Assembly (NCBI RefSeq): GCF_040712315.1
Contig: NC_134017.1
Location: 7,222,001 to 7,286,000 of the forward strand
Length of the DNA: 64,000 bases
Source of the DNA: Castanea sativa
Taxonomy: Eukaryota > Streptophyta > Magnoliopsida > Fagales > Fagaceae
Direction: 5' to 3'
The translations under genes and the position numbers were made by a program. This document shows positions 12,044 through 24,220 of the stretch, piece after piece. Each line of letters opens with the position of its first letter. Positions within the stretch are counted from its first letter, which is position 1. Below the pieces are notes generated by a model that was not told the origin of the DNA, did not search any database, and saw only the letters and a list, made by a program, of their open reading frames with translations.

Positions 12044-13526
12044 GTGTAAACCATGCACATAGGGAAGAAGGGAATAAAGGAAACAATCAAGGTAGTGAAA
12101 CATGCATAAATGTAGTTAGAAGATGAGCTAGATTTGTAATTAAACCAACTTATTTCAAACATGACACAATGTTATTTATATATCCATAGAATTGGAACTT
12201 ATGGCATCCTTTCTATAATAGTACTATTCTTTAGCAATTATTCAAGACATCAATAATTTTCTTTTATCCTTTATTATATAAGCAAGATTCTTTATAATAA
12301 TTATTCTTTAGTAACTAAACTTTTTTTTTTTTTTTATCCTTGAGATTCGATATTAAAAAAAATTTACATTCAAGAAAATGATTTTTTTGAAAAGTTGAAA
12401 GAGTAACTTTAAAGATACTACAAATTTTACTATATAATTTTTACAAACTAATGTATCACTAATTATAAAAAATAAATCAGTCATTCATTAATTATGTTTT
12501 TTAAATCCACTAATCATTTTTTTTTTTGTCAATTTGTAAATATTTTATAATACAATTTATATTAGTTTCAGCATTTTATGAGTTGAAAACTTGAAGATCT
12601 AAAACAAGAATATGAAAGAATATATTGAAATTATTGATTTTTTTATTGAAAAAAAAAACTAGATTATAAATTTCACCATTTAACTTTATTTATAGTTCAA
12701 TTCAATCTTGTAATTTTTGATTTATTTATTTCATGTTTATAACTTTCCTTCCATCAAATTCCATGGCATTGTGCCATTAAGTATTCTAAAATGACGTTGT
12801 TTTAGAAATTCAAAATACCTAAATTATGTTGTTTTGGGATACTTAATGACAACCACTTTAAAGGAAGTAAACAAAAGATAAGTGTTATATCCACAATATT
12901 TTTTCATAATAATTTCATAACAAATTATAGATGGTACATTGTTATTTGTTCTAATTTGAGTTCAAAATTGAAATTACTTTTTTGTCCGCTCATTACAACT
13001 ATTAACAACCTACTATTTAAGATTTGTTATGAAAATGTTGTGAACATACCATTTCTCTAAACAAAATGACTACATTAAAATAAATAAATCGAATGGCATA
13101 GGACTTACTTAATCTAAGGCTAAAAAACTGAATTAATTTTTGGGTAAAATATAGAAAGTCCAGTTTCTAATTTAAACTAAAACTTGAAGAAAAAAATAAA
13201 AATAGAAAAAACCTTTCTAAACATATTGTTTAAGACTTGTAAGCGGTTATCCACCAAAAAAAAAAAAAGACTTGTGTCCTTAGGAATTGTTAAAAACAAA
13301 ATTTAATTTTTCTTAGTGTTTTTTTATTATTAATAATACAAATTTTAGATTTTTTAAATAAATTAATTTTTAGCTTATTTTGTAATATATTTAACATAAA
13401 AGTTTATTAAAAAAAACTATGGAGTGGTTACACTCCCCTCCCTTAAGGTTTGAGAGAACGACACTCAACCCCAAACTTAAATGAAAAAAACATCATTCCC
13501 TTAAGATTTGAAAAAAATTAACAACT

Positions 13527-13549
13527 CCCCCCTCCCCCTCCCCTCCCCT
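13527..13549 (-). repeat. C-rich tract, possible G-quadruplex on minus strand
   Basis: Four C-runs of four to six bases separated by single T bases. The minus strand therefore has at least four G4 runs with one-base loops, a textbook quadruplex-forming pattern. No gene is nearby to regulate. Confidence 0.5.
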
Positions 13550-13994
13550 TTTATTTATATTAGTAATGAATATTCTAACTTTCTAGTATAAAAATCTCAT
13601 TACAAAAGTTTAACCATGGTTAATAAAAAAATTGATAAATTTAGAATAAAATTGCAAAATTTATCAAGTAACAAAGCAATTAGTACAACAAATATCTCCA
13701 TAAGCTGTTGAAAAAAGAAAAATATAATAAACAAAATTCATACTTAATATTTTAAAATACACTTCAATTAAAAATTTTATACAATTACATCTTTTGGTAA
13801 ACTTCAAATATTTTAGTAAAAAATTAATACACTTCAAATTTCATATTTGAAAATTTAATACAGATTAATTACTTTACCCCAAAAAATAAATAAATAAATA
13901 AAAACACCATCACCACCGCAAAATAAATAAATAAAACACTCTCATATAGCTCGTTACCAAAAACTCAAAAAGTGGCTTCTATAATCTGCAACAT

Positions 13995-13997
<3 letters not shown>

Positions 13998-14028
<31 letters not shown>
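13998..14028. repeat. (TC)n microsatellite
   Basis: About 15 uninterrupted TC units. Confidence 0.95.
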
Positions 14029-14031
<3 letters not shown>

Positions 14032-15201
14032 CTAAATATTTCATCAATGGCTTGCGTAAGTCTGTCTCTATATTTCAGCCTAATAGGTTATTAAACACTC
14101 AAATATGCAAGACTAACCATGTCACATTTTGAATGTTCATTTGACTTTTAAGTTTTAAGGGACTAGAAAATAAAAAGGTGGAGTTAATATATCTTTCATG
14201 CTAATAATTTTTTTTTTTAGGAAATTATCTATCCCTTAAATATGCAAAAGTGACCATGTCATAAACTTTTGAGTTTACTAGGTTGACAACATTATTATTC
14301 ATATATATGCGACTATAGTGTATTTTTTTTAATTAAATACCAAAACAACTTACATTAAAAGCAAAACAATTACGATAAACAAGTACATAAGAAACACTTA
14401 GTCAATCTACTTAACTTAGTCAAAATAAGGAAAAAGATAAACAATATATTTTTTCTTCAAGTGACTAGCACTATATAGATAAATAGTTCTTATACATCCT
14501 ATACAGGAGTCGTAGTCGGTTTCGTTTTGTTCATGAGTATTTTATGATAAAATCAGAATGAAATAAGATCAAGAAGGTTTCTTTTGTAAAAAGAGCCTTA
14601 ACCAGTGTCACCTCCTGAAGAATAAACAATGAAGGACTTATAAAAGGGAGAGCCTGGCAGCATTATGGGTTACTGCATTACAGTCTCTTCTAACCCAACA
14701 GAAAAAACAACTAAGAAAAATATCTTGAAGGCTTAAAGTGTTGCTGATGATACTACTAATGGTCTACACCACCTATTTGATGCATTATGTATATGAGAAA
14801 CAATTTCTACTGTCATAGTACAACTTTCGTTCTATTGAGGGTATTCCAATGAGTTCCCTCTTTGTCCACTTCAAATATCTCTAGACAAAGTCCAATAGTA
14901 GCATAGTGGTAATGGTATCCTTTATGGTGCATGATTCATCTATAGTTGAAACTCATCTTCCCCTCCTCCACTATCTACCTATCAAAGTATAAATTCATAA
15001 ATGAACTTTATTTCAAACGCAATGGGCTAACAACAAATATAGACTAAAGTTATAGATAATCTATATTTGTGAAATAAAATCCAAATTACTATAACATTAG
15101 CTACGAATTAAATCATATATTCAAAGCTACATTAACATGAACCAACCAATATTAAGGACATAATACTTGAAATAATACCTATAGGTAGATAATGATGCCT
15201 T

Positions 15202-15429
15202 TCACATACTCAGGCAAACTCTTGCCTTTTTAGATAACCAATTCATCTTTATCACTGTAGTCACATGCATTCGATCTTTTATGTCATCAGCAAATTTGAA
15301 AAAAGCATGCCTCCAAGTCCTATTGAAGAAGAGAGCTCCACAAATTGCCCAAAAGCCAGTTGTGAATCCAACTCCCATACCTATATAGAAGCTGGAATTT
15401 TTACAGTCATCTTTAGCACTACCTAGCAT
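15202..15429 (-). pseudogene. RLP C-terminal fragment (membrane segment and tail)
   Basis: Encodes only the end of an RLP: an acidic juxtamembrane stretch (AKDDCKNSS), one membrane span (FYIGMGVGFTTGFWAICGAL) and a short basic cytoplasmic tail ending RVCLSM. It aligns with the last ~70 residues of the intact RLP at 34156. The GxxxG-type span is preserved; in this family such spans pair with the SOBIR1 co-receptor. No LRR coding lies upstream: the sequence changes at about 15430 into the shared block that carries the SET-like exon. This is a recombination scar. The frame happens to start with ATG, but there is no signal peptide. Confidence 0.85.
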
Positions 15430-15841
15430 AAAATCAATTTAAGTATCCCCAAGATATAGTTTTCCTTGATATGCCTTCCATAAAATCAATTTAAGCATCC
15501 CCAAGAAATAGTTCCCACACTTTGCTGCCCAATTGTAGATTACTGTTGCCAACACTTCAATTCAAAAGTGATTGGATGTTAACATTAACTCTACTTGAAT
15601 AACTTTAAACTTTTTAAATAATTAAATTTGTTCAAGAAAACTAGTCAAGAAGTTAAGGTAATCAACAAAAAATATAAAAAAGATATTTCCCTTGAATCAA
15701 GATAGTCCCACTACTTCAAACATAGAAAGGATGGGTCACAAGAAAATTCTAAGATCCTGAACATCTCATGCTGCACTCACACAACTTCAAGCTCATAATG
15801 CAGCATTGGAAAAACTTTCCAAATTGCAAATAGAACCTTAC

Positions 15842-16088
15842 CAGGACGGTCAGTAGGTTCCCCATTCCAACGAGGAGCAGCTGCTGCTTGTGGAGGCAAT
15901 TCATGTGCATCACCTGTCCTTTTATTATCAGGAATAAGAATTTCATCCATAGACATGGCGAAAATTTTAACCTGAGCATGGATATTTTCTTGGACTTGGC
16001 TCTGTTGATCAACAAGAGAGGCTTTACTAGCCATTCTATGATCTCCTCTGCATATGCCTCTTCAGCATTCCTTCCCAAATGGTTGTAG
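15842..16088 (-). pseudogene. Isolated exon b of the SET-like gene family
   Basis: One exon of the repeated second gene of this cluster. It starts after a CAG acceptor with [12 protein letters not shown] and ends at a CCTG/GTAAGG donor after TDRPG. The middle reads ADQQSQ-like text, [19 protein letters not shown], then ELPPQ. A one-base loss (GAAATG to GAATG, near 16035) breaks the frame before [11 protein letters not shown]. The copy at 28912-29185 carries the same lesion; the copies at 18635 and 32360 do not. Its downstream exons are missing because the RLP C-terminal fragment abuts it. The gene's function is not established from sequence. Confidence 0.75.
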
Positions 16089-17430
16089 CTGGATGTTCAA
16101 GTCTGTCATGAGAAAAAAATTGTGATTAAAGCACACCCTATGAAGTCATACCCTGAGCAACAAAGGTAGCATAAATTCACATGAAGCCAAGTGGCAAAGT
16201 AGGGAACAAACAAAAGTTGTATTAATTTCTTAAGAATAGTTGTACTGTTCTACAGCTTATTTTTTATCAAAGCAAGGCAGTCAAAATAAGCTCATCCCAA
16301 CACAATCGTGAAAATTTATTTAATTTTAACTTTGTAAACATAATTTATATTAAAACAAAGGCCTTAAAACTAATTTATTCACTTATGACAAAAAGAGCTT
16401 ATGATTTTGATTATTAAAAATGGGTTATTCTCAAAGTTACACCAGGCTAGAAGGCTATGACACCATCCAAACATATACCTTGGCTGGCTTCCTTGTGAAG
16501 TATTTCACCATCAAGCTTGTAAACAATGAGGTCCTTTAGTCTGTCAGGGAGTTCAACACAATTCAACGATATGCAGACAAATCATTAGTAATTGGTACTT
16601 TAATGAGAGAACTAGAACACACATGACACACCCACAAGCTCTTAAGTAATCAGAACCAAATGTGGAAATTTTGTAATAATTAATTGAGACTTCTTCTGTA
16701 CCTAAACAGAAGATAGGTACTTAAATCCCAAATAGTGCAATTATGGTCAAAAAAATATGCGTTGTACATATAAACCATTCTCTTCACAAATTCATAAGTT
16801 TTATTGTAAAAATTAAAATGACATAAATTGCATTCTAACTTCATGTGTTTTCTACATGTAGGCCAAAAAGGGCATTGTTTAGCTATGTTAATAGTGGCAT
16901 TAGTAAAAACAGTTCATTGTTGACAATTTGATAAGAAAAAAAAAAAACATATTAAATATGAGGAGCAGTTCAATAATTATTGAAGACAGCAAGTTCAACA
17001 AGAAAAATCAAATGAAAGTGTTAGATGATGGAAATGTTGAGAGCCTCTGCACCACAAGATGCAGAAGAGTGTGGCGATAGATGATCATGTCCAAGCTCAA
17101 CAAATACATATAGTCTAGTACATTAAGCAAAAACTGATAGTCTTGTAATCAAATCTGGGTGCTTAAACATTCTAATTTGATTCCAGTACAGAGACTATGA
17201 TATGGGGTACTGCTTGTATGCGCACTTGTAATGAATTTTGTAACATTCAAACATAGTTGACAACTATGTATTACGGAACAAGCACCCAGTTGAACCCTCT
17301 CATCCAACCTATGATGCGGCAAGGGTTGATTTGATGTTATTGGGAAATATATTCAGGAAAAAGTTTGAAACATTAACCATATAATTAAAAGAAAAACAAT
17401 TAGTTCTAACCACTTAAGGAGATTAAACTG

Positions 17431-17500
17431 GAGGGCATTAGTCCAGCTTGGAGGACATTAGTCCAGCTTGGAGGACATTAGTCCAGCTTGGAGGACATCC
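17431..17500. repeat. 20-bp minisatellite, 3.5 copies
   Basis: Three full copies of GAGGACATTAGTCCAGCTTG (the first with a G for A) plus half a copy. The duplicate region at about 31216-31245 has only one and a half copies, so the expansion happened after the segmental duplication, or contracted there. Confidence 0.9.
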
Positions 17501-17914
17501 TTGTACTTCAAGAGATATTGATCCCCTTTTTTTCCCCACATATGCATGTAATTGTTAGCCAGCAACATGCCATCCAACTACTAAAGTGAGAATTGATCAC
17601 AATCTAGCACTTTCTTGCTGTAAAATAATCTGGACCTCTATATGTGTTACCTCCAATACACTTCCAATCAAGCCCCTGACGAATGTCAATCAAAACTGAG
17701 AACTTCACATATTCTTTATAATCAATTTGATTTCCAAGGTTTCAACCCAAATAATGTCATGTTTTAGGTTACAAACTGGTTGAATTTCTTGTTTAGCTGT
17801 AATAAGAATGGCATTCAAAAAAGAATGAATACTATTTTAGAGCTTTAACTTCAATAAAAAGAAGCCAAGAGATATTCTATAATGCATTAATATTATCAAA
17901 GCTTGAAAGTAATC

Positions 17915-18010
17915 TTTTTGTTTTATTGGTAAGTTGCACATATGGGTGGGTCTTGAACCCTCAATCTCACCTGCCACATTGTTCTTAAAACAGGGGAAAA
18001 TACTCATTCG
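17915..18010 (-). mobile_element. SINE-like fragment
   Basis: On the minus strand, GAGGGTTCAAGACCCACC resembles a pol III B box, followed by CAACTTACCAATAAAACAAA as a possible 3' tail. The duplicate copy lies at about 31668-31760. No clear A box or target duplication is visible, so this is tentative. Confidence 0.3.
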
Positions 18011-19734
18011 CAACATTGATGTTTGCAAGAAATCTAACAACTAGAGCATATTATCATTCCAATAAATATATAATCAACCGTTCATCTAAGAATATTAATT
18101 TAGAAGTACAAAGGTTAATAAGTATAGAACTACCTATGAATCACATCACAAACACAAAAATATGATTTCTAGAGAGACCTTATAGAAGCTAGATATAACA
18201 GATAGAGCATTAGATACACCAACAAACTCCAAACGAGTATTCTGGAAACAGTAATTAAATACTCATTGAAGATGCCTTCCATAAAATCAAGTTAAGTATC
18301 CCCAAGGCATCTTCCCCTCCACTTCGCTGCCCAAATGTAGACTTCTTTTGTTGACACTTCAGTTCAAAAATGATTGGATGTTGACTTCAACTCTACTTGA
18401 ATAACTTTTAAATATTTTAAACAACTAAATCTGTTTAAGGAAACAATTAAAGAAGTTAGGGTAATCAATGGACAAATCAAAAGATCATTCCTTTGAATCA
18501 AGATAATCCCCCTACTTCAAGGATGAGTCACAAGAAAATTCAAAGATCCCAAACATCTCAAGCTGCACTCACACAACTTCAAGCTCATAATGCAACATTG
18601 GAAAAGGTTTTTTTTTTTACAAACAGAATCTTACCAGGACGGTCTGTAAGTTGGCCATTCCTGCCAATATCAAAACCAAGGCCACTCAAGCAAGGAGTAG
18701 CTATTGGTTGTGGAGGCAGTTCTTGTGCCTCAACTATCCTTTTAGTATAAGGCAAGAGAATTTCATTTATACACATGGAGAAACTTTTAATCTGAGCATG
18801 AATGTTTTCTTGGAGCTGCTTCTGTTGATCAGCAAAAGAGGCTTTACAAGCCATTTCATTGAACTCCTTTGCTTTTGCCTCATCAGCATCCCTTCCCAAA
18901 CGGTTCATGAGAAAAAAAATTGAGATTAAAGGACAACCAATGAAGTAGTACACTAGATGACAAAGGTAGCATAAATTCACATGAAGCCAAGTGGTAAAGT
19001 AGAGAGAACAAACAAAATAACATCTACTCAAAATGCAATACCATGATTTATAAGTTCAATTTTGGCTTAATCACTATGCAAGTAATACAACTTTTTCAGT
19101 AATTATGATTTAAGAAGTCTTGAAACTAAAATAGGCACAAAATGTATACTTAATAGTGGTGATTCAACCTAAATTTCTTAATTATTATAATACTACATTC
19201 ACTTCTATCTTTAAATACTATAGAGACCGAAAATAGAAAATAGTCGATGTGTAACATGAACTTTATATGCTAAGGTTCTGTTTGTTTTAGATTAAAATGT
19301 CAATTTAATTTCACCAACAACTCACGTAAATCTTTTAAAGCCTCAATTTTTTTTTAATCACAATCGTATTTTTAAACAAAGTAAGACAATCAAAAGAAGG
19401 TCATCCAAACACAATCTCAATGATAATTTACCACTTCTTTTTAAGTAAATTTAAAATAAATAAATAAAATAAAAATCCTTAGCTAATGCATTCACTTATT
19501 ACAAATAGATCTGACACACTATATGGAAATTGATAGGGTTGAACCATAGCATCTAGTCTTTTTTTTTCATTATTATTATTATTTTCATATTATGCTTCAG
19601 TAAGTTTTGAATCAAACATAAGCATGTATATCAACATAATTGGGTAAAAAATTAATTCAAGAGGTCAATAAAAACCAATCTAATGGTCTACACTACTGAT
19701 ATGGTCCCTATCTTAGAACATTAACACAAACAAC

Positions 19735-20760
19735 ATCCTTAGTGAAATTGGCCGGTACCAATGGGCAATAGCCACATATAGTTCATATGCAGAGGTATCA
19801 AAATAGATAATTCAGATGACAAAGTCATAGTTACACTGACCTGGTATATAGAAACAATTTATTTATGTTTGCTTCAATTTGTAATTGTCTTAGAATGCAA
19901 GAGTTTTCACAGCCTGTGAATATCATTTGCAAAAGAGCAAAAGGGTCATACAAAAGCACGAGGAATAAAAAAATAAAAAAATAAAAAGCAAAATTGCAAA
20001 CATAGCATAAATGAAAGATAGTTTTAATCCTTATGACTAATATTGTTATCAAAAACCCAACTCAATTCATTAACAGTCATAGATTTAGCTCAATTGAGTA
20101 GAGTTTGTTGGTTCCAAAATGGGAAACCCATTTTTTAAATAGGGAATAGTATTTTTAGTAAAACTGTAAAACAAAAACGAGAGAGAGAGAGAGAGAGGGG
20201 GGGGGGGCCTCTTGGAATTTGTGGAATAGAAAAGTTATTGTGAAATAAATCAATGAGTCCAAGAAGCACTATTTTTTGTTCAGTGACCTGAACTCTGAAT
20301 TTATGCTGATGGAGAAATAATTATTCTTTAAATGACTAGCACTACAAACATCCTTAGTGAAACTAGCCAGTACCAATTGCCGCATACAGTTCATATGCAG
20401 AGCTAACAAACAAGATAATTTAGACAACAAAGTCATAGTTACATTGACCTGGTATATAGAAACAATTTATTTGTTTTTGCTTCAAATTGTAATTGTCTTG
20501 GATTGCAAGAGTTTTCACAGCCCTTGAATATTTTTTGCAAAAGAGCAAAGGGTCATACAAATGCACAAAAAAAAAAGCATAGCACAAATGAAAGAAAGTT
20601 TTAATCTTTATGACTAATATTGTTATAAGAAACCCAACTCAATTCAATAAAAGTCATAGTTTTGGCTCAATTGAGTAGAGTTTGTTGGTTCCAAAATGAG
20701 AAACCCATTTTTGAAATAGGGAAAAGTATTATTAGTAAAACTGTTATGTCATAAACCAAG
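19735..20760. repeat. ~600-bp tandem duplication carrying exon a
   Basis: The segments 19735-20150 and 20343-20760 are near-copies, from CATCCTTAGTGAAA through exon a to the TTGAGTAGAGTTTGTTGGTT stretch. The partner block at 33.5-33.95 kb has one copy. A (GA)n tract followed by 11 G lies between them at 20180-20207. Confidence 0.8.
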
Positions 20761-20922
20761 GCCAAAGTTATGTCATATTTGTGAAAAAAATCCAAAAGAC
20801 TATCACATTTAGCTATGAAATAAATTGTATATTCAAAGTAGCTGACTACAACATTAGCATGAAAGAAACAATATTAAGGACATATAACTTGAAGCAATAC
20901 TTTTTGGCTAGATAACAATGCC

Positions 20923-22060
20923 TCACTTACTAAGGCAAACTCTTAGCTTTTCCAGTAAATTCATCTTTATCATTGTAGTCACATAAATCCAATCTTTTAT
21001 TTCATCTGCAAATCTAAAATAAGCATGCCTCCAAGTCCTATTAAAGAAGAGAGCTCCACAAATTTCCCAAAAGCCAGTTGCAAATCCAACTCCCATACCA
21101 ATGTAAAAGCTGGAGTTTTCAGAATCATCTTCAACAATGCCAATTGGTGATTTATTCAAAGATTGTTCCTCAATTGTGCAGCTTTTTGGAAGAGAATCAC
21201 CACATAACTGAGGATTTCCAATGTACCTAAGGGCATCAAATGATTGAAGCTGGGTGCTTGAATGAATTCTACTCGAGAGGTTGTTGTATGACAAGTCCAA
21301 GAGACTAAGAAATGTCAAATTAGACATGCTTGGAGGAATTTCACCTGATAAATGATTTCATGAGAGATCAACTGACTCTAACTCTTTCATACTCCTAATT
21401 TTTCCTGGTATCTTTCCCATCAAATGATTTTGAGACAAATTCAAAAAACGTAATTTGAAAAGATCTGAAATCTCAATAGGGATTGATCCAGACAAGTTGT
21501 TACTTGAAAGGTCTATGAGCCTAAGTAATTTAAGGTTCTCTTTGTATTCCATTTCTTTCCCTTTGGGAACCAACTGAACATTCTCAACATAGAATAAAGA
21601 AATATATAAATATGAGAAAGACATAGAAAAAAATGAAATATCATAGAAATCTGGGAATGCCATGGCGCTAATATTTTTCAAGCAGTTTGGTATGGATCCT
21701 GATAGGCTATTATTGGCAAGATCCAATACTCTAAGAGAAGAAAGTTGGCATATTTGGTGAGGTATATAACCCTTGAATTCACTTGATCTTAGACGGAGAA
21801 CTAAAAGATTTGTCATTTTTCCAATCCATAGTGGTACGATGGACAAATGATTATCACCCATATCAATAAGCCTCAGATTTGAGCATTTTTTCAACGATGA
21901 AGGAATATCTCCATAGATGCTATTGTTTTGTAAACGCAATAATTGGAAGTTAACTAAAGCCCCTATGGAGTAGGGAATTCTACCTACTAGATTATTGCTC
22001 CCTAAGTTTAAATGGATCAAAGACGGCCAATACTTCCAGCAGTGAGAAAGTTCTCCTGAT
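20923..22060 (-). pseudogene. RLP 3' half, nonsense-broken and 5'-truncated
   Basis: Encodes the last ~12 LRRs, island domain, LRRCT, membrane segment and tail of an RLP nearly identical to the intact gene at 34156. Homology starts at GELSHCWKYW (22060) and stops dead there, exactly at a breakpoint into unrelated DNA, so signal peptide, LRRNT and first half are missing. A CGA-to-TGA change gives a stop in VDLS*NHLSGEIPPS (21355-21357); the frame is otherwise preserved to RVCLSK. The membrane span FYIGMGVGFATGFWEICGAL has Glu where the intact copy has Ala, an unfavourable change inside a membrane helix. It is the RLP member of segmental block 1. Confidence 0.92.
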
Positions 22061-22293
22061 AACCATAATATTCTAGACCAGCCAATTACTGCTATTGTTG
22101 CCACACTTGTATCGGCATTTCAACAGCACCAACACCATTGCTTTGGGGATTCCATCCCCCAGAAGGAATCCCCCTTGTCTTCCAATCCCTCCATTTTCCT
22201 TTATGTCTTTACAACGTGTAATTTGGATCCTCAAGATCTTGCAAAACTAGAGGCAAGTGGAGATTATGTACGTTATGAGAATGGAGTTCTTTA
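22061..22293 (+). other. Unrecognised open frame at the RLP breakpoint
   Basis: Right at the break in the RLP homology, the plus strand opens a frame without an early ATG: ILDQPITAIVATLVSAFQQH, a Ser/Pro-rich stretch, then DPQDLAKLEASGDYVRYENG before a stop. The second half has the composition of a real protein rather than AT-rich noise, so it may be an exon scrap joined to the RLP by recombination. I do not recognise it. The following 150 bp (TAQDSLYMAPLKRNGCLNLS) could belong to the same source. Confidence 0.3.
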
Positions 22294-22769
22294 ATTTTAA
22301 AAATGTTTATACATTTCGGCTCCAACAGCTCAAGACAGCTTGTACATGGCACCACTGAAGAGGAATGGCTGCCTCAATCTATCAGGTTGTGATAATTTGA
22401 ACATTCTTAGACCTGATACGACAAACGCAAGAATATGAAGGAACTATATTTTTCGGCAGGCATGAAAAGAAGCAAGCTGTTGTTACAATAGTTTAGAACA
22501 TAAGCAATGGTCTTTGGATGTTTGCATGACCATCAAAGAAAGGTTGATCCTTATCCATATTGACCATGTATTTCTTGTTAGTTTATTGAAAAATCAGTTT
22601 TTCAAAAAAAACCTGTGATCTGATGGTGGAGTTAACATAAAGGTTGGGTTTTTGGGGAACTATTTTCCTTACAGTGCTGTTCATACAATAATTAGGCAAT
22701 GAGCCTTGTTAAAAGGTCAGAAAAGAGATCATACAGGAAATACACGTCTAAAATTCACGTTGTGCATAT

Positions 22770-23680
22770 TTGTGGAAATTAAGTCTTACAATTGACTAAG
22801 ATATCACCACACACAAGAGTTGGGATGTAGTGATAGGTTCATTTGATGACCATCTTTCACGAAACTGCATAGATATTTTTCATCAATATTAGAATAATCA
22901 AGAATTGATTTACTGACATATTTGGTTTCTTTGTTGGGTGACTTGTTGACCATTAAATTATTAATTCATTATGCAATATTTTCCACAGTGTCGCATAATT
23001 TTCATGTAAGGCCAAAGATTCATGTCGTGGACATTTGCATGCGTGGAAGTCATGATTGAGTAAAATATCACGAGTTTGCACTCTTAATTACGTGATTGAC
23101 TTAGTGATAACATAGGCTTTAAGCCAAACCCCCAAAGATTAATGCTTACCACACACAAGTGAAGAGATGTAGTGTTGTGTTCATTTAGCGACCATCCTTC
23201 ATGTAACCGCATAGAGATTTTTCATCAATATCAAAATTATCAAAAATTTGACTTACTAACATCTTTTTTTTTATTTTATGGGTGACTTGTTGTCCATTAA
23301 TCTATTATGCAATATTTTTCACTGTGCAACATAATTTTCATGTAAGGCCAAAGACTCATGTTGTGGACAATTGTGTGGAAGTCATGATTGAGCAAAATAT
23401 CATGTGTTTGTGCCCTTAATGACATGATTGACTTAATGATAACATAGACTTTAATCCAATCCCCCAAAGAGCAAAGATCAATGCTCACCACACACAAGTG
23501 ATAAGGTGTAGTGTTGGATTCATTTGACGACCATCTTTTACATAACCACGTAGAGATTTTTCATCAATATAAAAATCATAAAAAAAAAAAAATTGACTTG
23601 TTGACAACTTTTGTTTTTTGGTTGGGTGACTTGTTGACCATTAATCCATTATACAATATTTTCCATTGTAGGGCATAACG
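22770..23680. repeat. Diverged ~340-bp tandem repeat array B
   Basis: Three units of the same family as 8440-10300. The CACACAAG landmark falls near 22808, 23151 and 23489, spaced 343 and 338 bp. W-box cores TTGACC occur at about 22950 and 23633; the middle unit has TTGTCC instead. The array lies on the 5' side of the dead RLP 3' half, as the other arrays lie on the 5' side of RLP copies. Confidence 0.8.
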
Positions 23681-23693
23681 AGAGGGTGTAATT

Positions 23694-23695
<2 letters not shown>

Positions 23696-23731
<36 letters not shown>
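23696..23731. repeat. (TG)n microsatellite
   Basis: About 17 TG units directly after repeat array B. Confidence 0.95.
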
Positions 23732-23733
<2 letters not shown>

Positions 23734-24220
23734 AGTAGTTAGTTTGTTTCTCGAATAAATAAAATAAAAGAAAGGTTGAACATTGACGGCTGCGTGAACT
23801 TGAAAAAAGTGTGAGACAAATTGTGGAAATACAATCTTCATCTTCTTCCACAAAATATGGACCGTCCTGAGGGGGGGGGGAGGCATAGGGGCCCGAGTCT
23901 CCCTCAACCAAAAGAAGACTTTTTTTTTCTAAGCATATTTTTTTATGGATTTTACTATCGTATGCTCTTAGGGCATATGTTAGCAAACCATTTTAGAAAA
24001 AATTTTATAAGAAAACTCTTTCCAAAAAAATTTCTCATAAAAAATTTCCTACAATAGATTACTAATAGATTACATTAACCAGACCTTTTTTTTTTTAATA
24101 GTTGGGCCTCCTATCCTCCGAGGTTATTAGCTCACTAAATTAGATAAATTTATAAATTGAAAACTAGTAAATTTATAAATTGTGATTGCATAGATGATTG
24201 CACTATAATTTATTTAAAAA

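Larger units (their letters stand above)
12052..15060. other. AT-rich spacer with simple repeats
   Basis: No gene supported. It holds long A/T runs, a C-rich tract (13527-13549) and a (TC)n microsatellite (13998-14028). From about 15060 onward it becomes the 3' flank of an RLP relic, similar to the flanks at 20.76 and 34.0 kb. Confidence 0.5.
16438..20563 (-). pseudogene. SET-like plant gene, broken copy I
   Basis: Three exon types of one gene appear in order on the minus strand. Exon a (19841-19957, with a duplicate at 20449-20563) contains DPFALLQMIFTGCENS and EANINKLFLYT before a GTCAGT donor. Exon b (about 18635-18906) has LGRDADEAKAKEFNEMACKA, QENIHAQIKSFSMCINEILL and a GTAAG donor after TDRPG. 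Exon c (about 16438-16570) has ELPDRLKDLIVYKLDGEILH and KEASQGICLDG, then a stop where the family has Phe-Tyr-Pro-Gly. The exon order and joined motifs match a plant-conserved protein of roughly 480 residues that I remember as uncharacterised or SET-domain-like; I cannot confirm that name. The later exons are absent, so this copy is dead. Confidence 0.65.
15430..22060. repeat. Segmental duplication block 1 (partner 28490-35288)
   Basis: Long stretches run colinear with 28.49-35.29 kb: the exon-b copy (15.84 versus 28.91 kb), the AGTTGTACTGTTCTACAG flank, exon c (16.45 versus 30.1 kb), non-coding 16.6-18.5 versus 30.3-32.3 kb, exon b (18.6 versus 32.4 kb), exon a (19.84 versus 33.65 kb) and the RLP 3' half (20.92 versus 34.16 kb). 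Differences include extra copies of a 20-bp unit and a duplicated exon-a segment in this block, and a foldback insertion in the partner. Confidence 0.8.

Noticed and set aside
11846..12162. Minus-strand frames with long Tyr-Ile repeats
   Set aside because: Produced by the (AT)n tract and the ACCGG end of the same element.
6527..15429. RLP 5' half at 7 kb and C-terminal piece at 15.2 kb as one split gene
   Set aside because: On the minus strand the C-terminal piece lies upstream of the N-terminal half, so they cannot be one interrupted gene without inversion or transposition.
23692..23907. Minus-strand frame ending in Thr-His repeats
   Set aside because: Translation of the (TG)n microsatellite.
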